From Promethearchaeota archaeon (GTDB lineage: Archaea > Asgardarchaeota > Lokiarchaeia > Sigynarchaeales > SOKP01): a stretch of 17,956 nucleotides of DNA. The notes below the pieces were generated by a model, which was not told the origin of the DNA, searched no databases, and saw nothing but the letters and a program-made list of their open reading frames with translations. The translations under genes were made by a program, and so were the position numbers. Of this stretch, positions 6,395 to 13,542 are shown one piece after another. Where the stretch lies: positions 1 through 17,956 of the forward strand of contig WJKD01000239.1 of the NCBI GenBank assembly GCA_014729315.1, given 5' to 3'. Positions within the stretch are counted from its first letter, which is position 1; each line of letters begins with the position of its first letter.

Positions 6395-7072
6395 ATGTCA
6401 GACCAAATTCTCGGGATTTTTTATGTTTTGGAGTATCGGACCAAAGTAGAAGCCAGAACTTATACACTAGATATATTTCAAGAATCTCAAAATGAACAAA
6501 ATCCCCTTTTTGAATTAGAGTTAATAATTAGTGGTCATTTTGGGAGCTTAGGAAGCACATGGAATGGTACTTGTATTTTAGAAAAAGAAATTATAACTTT
6601 CAACACAGAAAAATTAATAGAGTGGAAACACACATTCTTAGAAGAGGAAAAATACAAATCATCCTCAAAGATTGATAAATCTTATGTCGGAAAAATTCTC
6701 ATAAGAGAAAACGATATTTTTTTAAATCTTAGCTTGAAGCATATAACCTTGAAAATGTCCAAGCTTAAAATCCCGTTGAATGAATATACTTATAAGATAG
6801 TAGAAAGGATTATTTATGATTTGAACTTAGATACTGAATACGGAAAATATAATGATTCGAGTAAATTTTGGTCTATTTCTAATTTAATATATAGAAATAT
6901 CAAGCAAAGTCCAGATAATCAAGAAATAGAATTAATTTGTGAGTATGATTTGGATGTTGCCGAAGGAGTGAATAAAAAACCGATGTCTCATAATTATCTC
7001 CATGGTCATTATGTAGCTAAAGTTCTATTAAACAATAATAAAGATATTATAGGATATAAAAGTTTAAAGTAA
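6395..7072 (+). CDS. Unknown protein downstream of the ankyrin gene
   Basis: No family is recognised in this 225-residue protein. The N-terminal part looks rich in beta strands (ILGIFYVLEYRTKVEARTYTLDIF, then FELELIISGHFG and GTCILEKEIITF), the middle is charged, and the last part has strands separated by Asn-rich turns (NYLHGHYVAKVLLNNNKDIIGY). There is no signal peptide or membrane helix. The ATG at 6395 is preferred over an in-frame TTG at 6392. Only 14 nt separate it from the ankyrin gene and no separate promoter fits in that gap, so both are probably on one transcript. It ends convergently with an unknown minus-strand gene. Confidence 0.75.
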   Translation: MSDQILGIFYVLEYRTKVEARTYTLDIFQESQNEQNPLFELELIISGHFGSLGSTWNGTCILEKEIITFNTEKLIEWKHTFLEEEKYKSSSKIDKSYVGKILIRENDIFLNLSLKHITLKMSKLKIPLNEYTYKIVERIIYDLNLDTEYGKYNDSSKFWSISNLIYRNIKQSPDNQEIELICEYDLDVAEGVNKKPMSHNYLHGHYVAKVLLNNNKDIIGYKSLK

Positions 7073-7074
7073 AA

Positions 7075-7134
7075 AGCAAAAAATAAGACCAGTAGCGAAC
7101 TAAATCTTAGTAAAAAGAATTTCTTACTTTTGCT
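7075..7134. terminator. Inverted repeats between convergent genes, possible bidirectional terminator
   Basis: AGCAAAA (7075-7081) is matched by TTTTGCT (7128-7134), extended by TAAG and CTTA just inside. A smaller hairpin pairs AGTAA (7109-7113) with TTACT (7124-7128), with GAA and TTC pairing inside it. The region fills the 63-nt gap between two convergent genes, where a terminator for both strands is expected. Confidence 0.4.
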
Positions 7135-7135
7135 G

Positions 7136-7882
7136 TTATTTTTCCAAGTCACATTGCCCAACCAAACCCTTATTCAATTCATACTTAATTAAGCCGGGAG
7201 AAAAATCGTTATTAAACCAATTATAAGAAAAGAAAATTATATCATTATATCTAAATACATTTCCAATTCGCAGATGGCTGCCAAAAATTCTTTTTTTGTA
7301 ATCTTCTCTAAAAGTCGAAAAAACAATTTTGCCTTTTGGAGAAATAACATTGAAATCTCCGTCAATAACATAAAAATGATTATCTAACGCTACGCAAGCC
7401 GAACCATGTCCAAGAAGTGTAAAGATATATCTTTCACCATTGTCAAGTTCAATATACCCCTCACTTGACTCGTAGACAATTTTACAAGAATCTGAAAAGA
7501 CTATAGTTTTATAGCCGCCTGCGTTACCGTAATTACGAAAACCATTTTTCGTATCGCCCTTATTAATTAAATTCCTTAATGACGGATTTGGTGGAATATT
7601 ATCTAAATAATTTTTTAATCTGGCGATTTCTTTTCTTTTTTCCATGTGGTCGGGATTTTTATAGGTATTATTAACCGCATAAATTACCTCAGTTAATGTA
7701 TCTTGACCGAATCTCTCGAATATGAGCCCTTGAAATTTTCCATCTAAGAAATCTTGATGAGAACAGGCGCCAGCGCTATCGCTCATGCCGGTTCCATAAT
7801 CGTGACCGACTACCACTTCTTTGTATGTTACATATACATAATAGTGTTGTCTTCCTTTATATCGTTCCCACATGGTATCCAT
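7136..7882 (-). CDS. Unknown 248-residue protein
   Basis: No family is recognised. Residues 1-60 contain aromatic-rich strands (HYYVYVTYKEVVVGHDYGTGM) and a CSHQDFLDGKFQGL segment; 80-105 is a charged helix (EKRKEIARLKNYLDNI); the last 125 residues are beta-rich and Gly/Asp-turn-rich (YGNAGGYKTIVFSDSCKIVY, GHGSACVALDNHFYVIDGDFNVISPKGKIVF, FFSYNWFNNDF), like part of a propeller or jelly-roll. No signal peptide or membrane segment is seen. ATGs at 7882 and 7873 both lie in or beside a small palindrome, CATGG-TAT-CCATG (7871-7883); neither has a ribosome binding site. The histidine-kinase gene lies upstream on the same strand, 81 nt away. Confidence 0.75.
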   Translation of the reverse strand: MDTMWERYKGRQHYYVYVTYKEVVVGHDYGTGMSDSAGACSHQDFLDGKFQGLIFERFGQDTLTEVIYAVNNTYKNPDHMEKRKEIARLKNYLDNIPPNPSLRNLINKGDTKNGFRNYGNAGGYKTIVFSDSCKIVYESSEGYIELDNGERYIFTLLGHGSACVALDNHFYVIDGDFNVISPKGKIVFSTFREDYKKRIFGSHLRIGNVFRYNDIIFFSYNWFNNDFSPGLIKYELNKGLVGQCDLEK

Positions 7883-7963
7883 GTAAGTTAAAGATCGATT
7901 AATAAACTAATAAGTTTAACCACTGTTGTTCATTTGTAATCCTAATCGATTTAGAAGTTTAAT

Positions 7964-9910
7964 TTATAGAGGTAGCGTGAATATAATAGTAGTCCCCTTA
8001 TTTCTTCCTTCAGATTCGAGCCAAACTTCTCCGCCGTGCATTTCTATTATCTTTTTTGTTATATATAATCCTAAGCCAGTTCCTTCGATATTATCTTCTC
8101 CTGTTGGTAAGTGGTGGTTTATCTTACCAAATTGCTTAAAAGCTTCTGATTTTTCCTCTTCGGTGAAACCAACTCCATTGTCTTGAACTGAGATAATCAC
8201 AAAATTCTTTGATTTTTTTGACGAAATCTTAATTTTTCCTCGAGAAGGAGTGAATTTTATCGAATTTGAGATTAGATTTGTTATTGCATCGCTTAATTCA
8301 TCTTCATCGAACTCTAACACTAAATTTTTATCAATGTTCTCGATAATTTGATGCTTTTTTCTTTGAATTAAAGCAGACAATTCTGATAAAATAAATTGGA
8401 TTAATTCAGACAGGTTATGTCTTTGTTTCTTCAAAGTGTATGAAATATCTTCTAATGCTGCTCCTTTTAGAAGCTTTGCAATAATTATCTTCAATTTTTG
8501 AGCTCCCGATATTATATTTTTAATAGGAATTAAACGTTCTTCGCTTAAAGAATCTTCATTATCCATTAAAAAGAAGTTTGCAAAACCATCAATAGCCGTG
8601 AGGGGGGTCTTTAAATCGTGAGAAACACGCTTTAAGAACCCTGATTTTATATGGATTAAATCTTCTAATTTTTTCTGATATTTTTTTATTTTCGTTATAT
8701 CATTAAAAAATATCTCTATATGATTAATACTATCATCTTCGTTAAGATACATTTTACTATTGACCAGAGTAGTGATAATTTTTCCGTCCTTTCTTTTAAC
8801 TTCCATTTCATAATCATTTAACATACAGGAATTATTTCTCGTAATTTCAATAATTTTTTCTCTATCTCCAGGCTTTGGATGAAGTTTTGTCGCTTCAATA
8901 CCAATAAATTCCTTTCTTGATTGATATCCTAATAGATTAATTGCTGAATCATTAGCTTCTATTACTTTTCCTTCCGAACCGATGACTAAAATTCCTTCTA
9001 AAGTATTTTTAAACAAATATGCAAGTTTACGTTCGCTCTCGATCAACAAATTTTGAGCCTTAACATGTGCTGTTTCGTCAAGAAGTTCCACTTGAAGAGC
9101 GGGAGAATGATTATATGTAACATATCTCGCAAATGCGCGAAGGTAATGCAATTCGCCAAACTTAGGATAAGCTCTGAAAACAAAATCAGTATAGTTTATT
9201 TCTTTATCTTGGACATCCTTAAATAATTTTTTCAATTTTTCTTTATCATCTGGATGAATATGGTCAAAAACTTCATTTTTTTTCCATTTATACATCTCTT
9301 CTCGGGAAAAATTGTTGATCTGGGATAACATATCGTTAGTATAGACGAATTTTCCATCTTGAATAATTGCAATTCCCAATAGGGAATTTTCTGTTAATTC
9401 TTTGAATTTTCTTTCGGATTCACTTAAAAAAGTGAGCAATTGTCGTTGCTCAATACCAAGTTTTAATTTCTCTACAACTTCTTTAAGAAATTTTTTCTCT
9501 TGGATTAAAAACTCTTCTTCACTCGTATAGTATACTGTTAGTTTAAATTCTTCATTATTGATAATCGCCTGAGAGGAAATAAGGTAAATTGTTTTTCGAA
9601 AATCTTTATTATGATATATTTTAAATTTATAATTAACACACACCTGTACCAAATCGGGAAATTGAAAAGCAGAAGGAATTATCTTTAAAACTTCATAGAT
9701 CAATAGATCTGTGTCATATTTTTGATTTTCTATTATTTTTGAAATTTGGTAGAGACAAGTGAGTTCTTTAATTCGTTCTTTAAGCTTATTATGAGTTATT
9801 CTTAAAAGATTTTTCCGCTTTGATAATTTTTTTTCCAAATAATTAATTTTTGCTTTAGCAAAATCCTTAAAAGTCAAATCATGCTCTTTCCTATGCTTCA
9901 TAAGCGACAT
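7964..9910 (-). CDS. Soluble GAF/PAS-PAS sensor histidine kinase
   Basis: A 648-residue kinase. From the N-terminus: a basic coiled coil (about 15-50), a degenerate GAF-like domain (about 46-160, ELTCLYQISKIIENQ to the FLIQEKKFLKE helix), PAS 1 (about 166-280), PAS 2 (about 295-412), the dimerisation domain with phospho-acceptor His431 in RVSHDLKTPLTA, and the ATPase domain with N-box DAITNLISNSIKF, G1 DNGVGF, F-box FKQFG and G2 GTGLGLYITKK. It autophosphorylates on His and should pass phosphate to an unseen response regulator. No membrane helices are present, so it probably senses a cytoplasmic or diffusible signal, or redox state, through its PAS domains. ATG 9910 is chosen over a TTG at 9913; ATG 9901 is an alternative. 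No receiver-domain gene lies in the window. Confidence 0.95.
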   Translation of the reverse strand: MSLMKHRKEHDLTFKDFAKAKINYLEKKLSKRKNLLRITHNKLKERIKELTCLYQISKIIENQKYDTDLLIYEVLKIIPSAFQFPDLVQVCVNYKFKIYHNKDFRKTIYLISSQAIINNEEFKLTVYYTSEEEFLIQEKKFLKEVVEKLKLGIEQRQLLTFLSESERKFKELTENSLLGIAIIQDGKFVYTNDMLSQINNFSREEMYKWKKNEVFDHIHPDDKEKLKKLFKDVQDKEINYTDFVFRAYPKFGELHYLRAFARYVTYNHSPALQVELLDETAHVKAQNLLIESERKLAYLFKNTLEGILVIGSEGKVIEANDSAINLLGYQSRKEFIGIEATKLHPKPGDREKIIEITRNNSCMLNDYEMEVKRKDGKIITTLVNSKMYLNEDDSINHIEIFFNDITKIKKYQKKLEDLIHIKSGFLKRVSHDLKTPLTAIDGFANFFLMDNEDSLSEERLIPIKNIISGAQKLKIIIAKLLKGAALEDISYTLKKQRHNLSELIQFILSELSALIQRKKHQIIENIDKNLVLEFDEDELSDAITNLISNSIKFTPSRGKIKISSKKSKNFVIISVQDNGVGFTEEEKSEAFKQFGKINHHLPTGEDNIEGTGLGLYITKKIIEMHGGEVWLESEGRNKGTTIIFTLPL

Positions 9911-10014
9911 CAAATATAATTCTTATCGTTCAAAAGAAATGGGTTTTGCTACCTAATCACATTTTAAGTAACTTTTAATAGTAAGATAAGAAATACTGAT
10001 GATTAATTTAAGCT

Positions 10015-11163
10015 TTATGGATTCGATAATTTCCCCATAAAAAGAATAGTCTTTGTGTTGGAGTCTCGAATAATAAACATAAAAGGATGATCAGCTCTAA
10101 ATATTGGTATCTCACGCTGAGATGGAGGTGCTTTTGGAACCATTGCGATCATCGTCACCGCAGCAGCTTCGGTGCCTTCCTCATTTACCTCAACAAAAGC
10201 TTTATGGATAATATCACCTATCATAGGAGGAATGCTTTTTGAACCATCGATAATTCCAGAAAAATCAGCTTCCGATGTGAACGGAAGAATCAATCCCATT
10301 TCGGTTAAATCTTTTTTTAACTCATATTTCGTTTCTATTTTAAATTTAGGGATGTAAATTTTAACCTTTTTTTCAACTAAACGCTTGATATATTTTTCAA
10401 TATTCTCTAAACTTAATAATTCTTCTATCCTTTCCAGACTGCCTTTTCCTTTGGGAAGAAATATTATCATAGAATAACTACTCACTTGTTTAGATCCCAC
10501 GTTATCTTGATAAGGTAATCCAAGTACTTGGAGTTCATCATTCTCGAAATATAAAAATTTTTCCATCAGATACATTAATAATACGGGTTTTGTAGTTTTA
10601 TCTGAAAGATAAAAGGATGCTTCTTGCGTATTTTTCTCTTTGAAGACGCTCTTCCATTTGCCGTTAAAGTAGATAGCGTTAAGGAGGATGAGCTTGAGAT
10701 TTGGATCAAAAGAATAAGGTGAAATAATCTGGTTGATTTTCTTTTTCGTATTTTCGCTGACCCAGTTATTAATCATTTCGCAAACATAATCAACGTTGTT
10801 GAAATCTTCTTTATATATTGCTCCCTGATAGTTTTCATCGATGATATAAAGAAAAGATTCGGATAACTCGTAAGCTAAGTCTGCCCAAATTGAATTAGCT
10901 AAAGAGATGGTTGTATTTCCCTCATTTAGAAGCAAATTTGTTAATTCTCTAATTTTTAGATGTAATCTCCTTTGAGGTATAGTAAGGTGTAAAAAATTTC
11001 TAAGTTGCTCCTCTGTTTTCTTTCTCGCTCCTAAATAGACCATTGTGAGTGCTACAAATATGCTCACTGGCGAAATAAATAAGTTGTCATCAGATTTTTT
11101 CAATTGCGCATATAAATTCATTGACACCTTATTAATTGATTGAGATATTTCTTGTTTTTCCAT
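10015..11163 (-). CDS. Serpin (serine protease inhibitor family)
   Basis: A complete 382-residue serpin without signal peptide, so probably intracellular. Diagnostic segments are NLFISPVSIFVALTMVYLGA (27-46), LNAIYFNGKW (161-170) and FRADHPFMFIIRD near 355-367, ending with ILFMGKLSNP. The reactive-centre loop hinge is EEGTEAAAVT (328-337), with Gly330 at P15 and small residues at P12-P10, typical of inhibitory rather than non-inhibitory serpins. Counting from P15 places Lys344 at P1, after Pro343 and Val342, with Ala345 at P1', which predicts inhibition of a trypsin-like (Lys/Arg-specific) protease. A longer frame from GTG 11172 exists, but that GTG is itself part of a GTGATC ribosome binding site three bases before ATG 11163. 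No protease gene is nearby. Confidence 0.96.
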   Translation of the reverse strand: MEKQEISQSINKVSMNLYAQLKKSDDNLFISPVSIFVALTMVYLGARKKTEEQLRNFLHLTIPQRRLHLKIRELTNLLLNEGNTTISLANSIWADLAYELSESFLYIIDENYQGAIYKEDFNNVDYVCEMINNWVSENTKKKINQIISPYSFDPNLKLILLNAIYFNGKWKSVFKEKNTQEASFYLSDKTTKPVLLMYLMEKFLYFENDELQVLGLPYQDNVGSKQVSSYSMIIFLPKGKGSLERIEELLSLENIEKYIKRLVEKKVKIYIPKFKIETKYELKKDLTEMGLILPFTSEADFSGIIDGSKSIPPMIGDIIHKAFVEVNEEGTEAAAVTMIAMVPKAPPSQREIPIFRADHPFMFIIRDSNTKTILFMGKLSNP

Positions 11164-11166
11164 TTG

Positions 11167-11172
11167 GATCAC
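11167..11172 (-). promoter_or_regulatory. Ribosome binding site of the serpin gene (GTGATC)
   Basis: GTGATC on the minus strand matches the core of the archaeal anti-Shine-Dalgarno complement and sits three bases before ATG 11163. It argues that the apparent upstream in-frame GTG is not the start. A TATA-like TTTTTATATTATATT lies about 35-45 nt upstream of the ATG. Confidence 0.55.
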
Positions 11173-11194
11173 ATGATTTAAAGTTTTAATAGTT

Positions 11195-11211
11195 CTTAGT
11201 GAATATAATAT
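11195..11211 (-). promoter_or_regulatory. TATA element of the serpin gene
   Basis: The minus strand reads CTTTTTATATTATATTC here, 32-48 nt upstream of ATG 11163, which leaves room for a short leader carrying the GTGATC site. The assignment rests on composition and spacing. Confidence 0.4.
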
Positions 11212-11353
11212 AAAAAGTTATTGCGATGATAACATTACTCATTCTTCATTTTTTTAATAAAATGTAGTTCTGTAAAAATCCTTCGTTCTCTCCCCTAATT
11301 TATCGTAAAGCATTTAAGTATCTCATGCAATATTTTTAATATTACATTATTTC

Positions 11354-11367
11354 TAAATACCGATGAA
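11354..11367 (+). repeat. 14-bp direct repeat TAAATACCGATGAA, copy 1
   Basis: The same 14 bases recur at 12296-12309 in the same orientation. The two copies bracket the toxin-antitoxin pair. Copy 1 lies too close to the toxin ATG (about 14 nt from its AT core) to act as that gene's TATA box. In AT-rich DNA a 14-base match can arise by chance. Confidence 0.4.
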
Positions 11368-11369
11368 AA

Positions 11370-11789
11370 ATGGACGAGATACGATTTAAACGATATAAAG
11401 AAAAGATAAACTATATTATTAACAATATCAATGACCTCCCTTTTAAACCAAAAAACAAGTTTGAGAAAAGAGGTATATTTTATTCTCTTCAAACATCTAT
11501 CGAGTCGATAGTTGATTTAGTTGCTATGACGGTAAAAGATTTGGGTTCTGAAGTTAAAGATGACGCAACAAACATAGACTTTCTTACACAACAAAGAGAC
11601 ATAAATCTTGAGCTAGCAGAGAATTTAAAGAAGGCCAACGGATTAAGAAATTTATTGGTTCATAGATATAACGATATTGATGAAAAAATTATTATGGATT
11701 CTGTAAAAGAAATCAAAACGTTATTGCTAGATTGGATTGAACAAATTGAGATGATATTAAATGGAATCAAAGACAAAAAATCAAATTAG
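11370..11789 (+). CDS. HepT-like HEPN-domain ribonuclease toxin
   Basis: A 139-residue all-helical HEPN protein of the HepT/DUF86 group. The catalytic RX4HXY motif is at Arg93-His98-Tyr100 (RNLLVHRY), followed by the acidic helix start NDIDEKII. In characterised pairs HepT is a toxic RNase whose Tyr in this motif is AMPylated by the partner nucleotidyltransferase. All required residues are present, so it looks active. The reading frame overlaps the antitoxin gene by 29 nt, which implies translational coupling. No ribosome binding site is visible before the ATG; a TATA-like GCATTTAAGTA lies near 11309-11319. Confidence 0.88.
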   Translation: MDEIRFKRYKEKINYIINNINDLPFKPKNKFEKRGIFYSLQTSIESIVDLVAMTVKDLGSEVKDDATNIDFLTQQRDINLELAENLKKANGLRNLLVHRYNDIDEKIIMDSVKEIKTLLLDWIEQIEMILNGIKDKKSN

Positions 11790-12171
11790 AGACGAAGTCA
11801 AAAGATTAAAAAACGACGCTAATTTAAAAGATGTAGATATCATCCTCTATGGTTCATTTGTAACTGAAGAAATTCGTCCAACTTCGGATATAGATATTGC
11901 TCTCATTTCTTACGATAAAATCAAAGAAAATAATATTGAATTACAAAAGTACATATTAGGAATCTTACCGCTTAAATACGATGTCAGAGTTTTCGAATTA
12001 TTACCTATTTACATACAAATTTCAATCATCAAGAATTATGAGGTCCTTTTCGGTGATCCTTTAGAAATTTCTGAATATTTCTATTATTTTCGGAAAAAAT
12101 GGGATGATTGCAAAGAGAGAATTTTGTCAAATCAATTCTCTAGCTATAAGGAACGCCTTTCGTTATTATAG
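11761..12171 (+). CDS. MntA-like minimal nucleotidyltransferase antitoxin
   Basis: A 136-residue minimal nucleotidyltransferase. The signature GSx10DxD is complete: Gly31-Ser32 in YGSF, Asp43 and Asp45 in TSDIDIAL; the third metal ligand is Asp74 in YDVRVFE. The C-terminal helices carry the partner-binding region. In the known HepT-MntA systems this protein transfers AMP from ATP to the toxin tyrosine and so neutralises it. The gene begins inside the toxin gene, in another frame, and follows it, the usual toxin-first order. An intact active site and an intact toxin target tyrosine make a working module likely. Its role may be phage defence or element stability. Confidence 0.88.
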   Translation: MESKTKNQIRDEVKRLKNDANLKDVDIILYGSFVTEEIRPTSDIDIALISYDKIKENNIELQKYILGILPLKYDVRVFELLPIYIQISIIKNYEVLFGDPLEISEYFYYFRKKWDDCKERILSNQFSSYKERLSLL

Positions 12172-12234
12172 AATTCTGAGCTTAACTAATCCATTACCAA
12201 GGAGTAAAATGTGAATTAATAATCAAAAAATTTA

Positions 12235-12387
12235 ATGTATTATTTTAGCTGCAATTTTAAATCATTTATCTCAAAAAGAGTCAGTTTTAACTGTATAAAT
12301 ACCGATGAAGAGAAAACAGGGGACGAAAAAAAAGTGAAAGACGCCCTTACCCCTTTCTACGATGAATTCAATAAAAGATTTACTTAA
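12235..12387 (+). CDS. Possible 50-residue reading frame of unknown meaning
   Basis: An ATG at 12235 opens 50 codons, ending three bases before the end of the convergent LRR gene. The first half is unremarkable, but the second half (TDEEKTGDEKKVKDALTPFY and onward) is charged, protein-like and less AT-rich than ordinary spacer. It may be a small gene, or the remnant of a larger one. There is no good ribosome binding site; a TATA-like GTATAAATA lies inside it at 12293-12301. Confidence 0.25.
   Translation: MYYFSCNFKSFISKRVSFNCINTDEEKTGDEKKVKDALTPFYDEFNKRFT
12296..12309 (+). repeat. 14-bp direct repeat TAAATACCGATGAA, copy 2
   Basis: Exact copy of 11354-11367. Here it is preceded by GTA, giving a better TATA-like context (TATAAATA), yet no convincing gene starts 25-40 nt downstream. 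Confidence 0.35.
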
Positions 12388-12389
12388 AG

Positions 12390-13115
12390 TTATTGGTAGA
12401 TTTCTAATCCTTTTGCTCGTAAATCATGCACTGAACTTGGGATTTCGATCCAAAAATTAGCCTTAAGGTTTAAATATCTTAACGAGCTTAATCCGGCAAA
12501 AGATTCGGGGATATTCAACAACTTGTTATTGCTCAAGTTAAGGTATTCGAGCGACTTCAAATTGCCTACGGTTTCGGGGATAGCCTTTAAGTTATTAGAA
12601 CTTAAGTCGAGGTACTTTAAGTTAGTAAGCGAGCCAATAGATGGAGAAATATGCTCTAACTTGTTGATGCTCGCATTGAGAATTTCTAAATTTTCTAAAA
12701 ACATGATTTCCTTGCTAATTATTTCTAGGGAATTTCTTCGGAGGAACAATTTTTTTAAAGAACTGAGTTGATAAACCTCTGGAGGAATCTCAGTAAGCCG
12801 GCATTTAAATAAACTTAGAGTTAATATCTGATCTTCCGCCTTCTTATATCCTCTTATACCTTTATTTACTTTCCGCAATTTAGGAATTTGATGATTAATG
12901 TTATTTTCGATACTTTTAATGTAGAACTCATGTGAGGTTCTTTCCGAGATCATGTTATAGTTATAATCTAAATCTGCTGTATTTTTAAGAGGCGTCAATG
13001 GTTCACCGCATTTAGGACAAGCTTTAGCTTTTGGTGAGCATAAATGGCTACAATGTGAGCAAGGCATTCGAGTTATTGAATGATATTTGTATAAATTGGG
13101 ATTTTTATCTTCCAT
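12390..13115 (-). CDS. Zinc-ribbon protein with leucine-rich repeats
   Basis: A 241-residue protein. The N-terminus holds a zinc ribbon: Cys19-x2-Cys22 in MPCSHC and Cys33-x2-Cys36 in ACPKCGEPL, with an extra Cys26. After a linker, six leucine-rich repeats of 23 residues run from about 96 to 233, with units such as LKYLDLSSNNLKAIPETVGN and LEYLNLSNNKLLNIPESFAG, the SDS22/Ras-suppressor-like LxxLxLxxNxLxxIP type. LRR arcs bind proteins, often small GTPases, and the ribbon may bind nucleic acid or protein; the target is unknown. No signal peptide is present. GAGGTGA ten bases upstream supports ATG 13115, and a TATA-like TTTTATA lies near 13159-13166. Confidence 0.92.
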   Translation of the reverse strand: MEDKNPNLYKYHSITRMPCSHCSHLCSPKAKACPKCGEPLTPLKNTADLDYNYNMISERTSHEFYIKSIENNINHQIPKLRKVNKGIRGYKKAEDQILTLSLFKCRLTEIPPEVYQLSSLKKLFLRRNSLEIISKEIMFLENLEILNASINKLEHISPSIGSLTNLKYLDLSSNNLKAIPETVGNLKSLEYLNLSNNKLLNIPESFAGLSSLRYLNLKANFWIEIPSSVHDLRAKGLEIYQ

Positions 13116-13125
13116 TAAAGTCGAT

Positions 13126-13132
13126 TCACCTC
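13126..13132 (-). promoter_or_regulatory. Ribosome binding site of the zinc-ribbon/LRR gene (GAGGTGA)
   Basis: GAGGTGA on the minus strand is a near-complete match to the archaeal site GGAGGTGAT. It is ten bases before ATG 13115, slightly longer than usual. Confidence 0.6.
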
Positions 13133-13294
13133 AATTATATAAATTTGATAAATTGATCTATAAAAGCATTTATCACTAAACATAATGTAAAATGGTTTAA
13201 GTTAAAAATAGTAAGAGACTATAGATTTAAATTCTCATCCGAAAGTATAATCATTATATTATTTAATCGCCCATGGGGTAGAGATTTTAAAACG

Positions 13295-13488
13295 ATGCAA
13301 TCCCATCTCGGATTTGTAATAATAAACAGCGTTAAATATTATTTACCAGTCATTAGAATTGCCCAATACAAGAACATAAATCTTATATGATGGGACTAAA
13401 AACCCCGCAAAATTACGAGGATTATGATGTTAAGGATATCAAACTCCAAGGTATTATGAAATATTTCAAAAATAAAATAAAGGATTGA
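13295..13488 (+). other. Two tiny reading frames with an ATGA overlap: microproteins or a decayed gene
   Basis: Frame one runs from ATG 13295 for 31 codons to TGA 13388-13390 and reads like a hydrophobic/basic peptide (MQSHLGFVIINSVKYYLPVI and onward). Frame two starts at ATG 13387, sharing ATGA with the first stop, and runs 33 codons to TGA 13486-13488 with protein-like composition (GLKTPQNYEDYDVKDIKLQG). The arrangement fits translationally coupled small peptides or one ancestral gene split by a frameshift. Neither frame has a ribosome binding site. Confidence 0.25.
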
Positions 13489-13542
13489 TGCGATATTCTA
13501 CGAAAATATTGTAGTTTAAATACCCTCTGATCTATACCTATA

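Larger units (their letters stand above)
13116..13542. other. Longest gene-poor gap in the window
   Basis: These 427 bases hold the promoter and ribosome binding site of the LRR gene at one end and a TATA-like TTTAAATACC (13515-13524) before the next plus-strand gene at the other. Between them are two very short plus-strand frames joined by an ATGA overlap (13295-13390 and 13387-13488). No tRNA, repeat array or transposon end was recognised. Confidence 0.5.

Noticed and set aside
7926..8186. Plus-strand frame over the end of the histidine kinase
   Set aside because: Antisense to the conserved ATPase domain of the kinase.
10172..10357. Plus-strand frame within the serpin gene
   Set aside because: Antisense shadow of a conserved serpin region.
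11354..11361. TAAATACC as the TATA box of the HepT gene
   Set aside because: It is only about 14 nt from the ATG, too close for an archaeal start site 25 nt downstream of the box.
11295..11492. Minus-strand frame overlapping the HepT-like gene
   Set aside because: Antisense to the HEPN toxin; low-complexity hydrophobic composition without start signals.
12201..12212. GGAGTAAAATG as a ribosome binding site and start
   Set aside because: The ATG is followed at once by TGA, so no gene can start there.
12523..12771. Plus-strand frame within the LRR gene
   Set aside because: A periodic echo of leucine-rich repeats on the opposite strand.
13268..13300. tRNA-like stretch beginning CGCCCATGGGGTAGAG
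   Set aside because: No matching acceptor stem, anticodon arm or T-arm follows.
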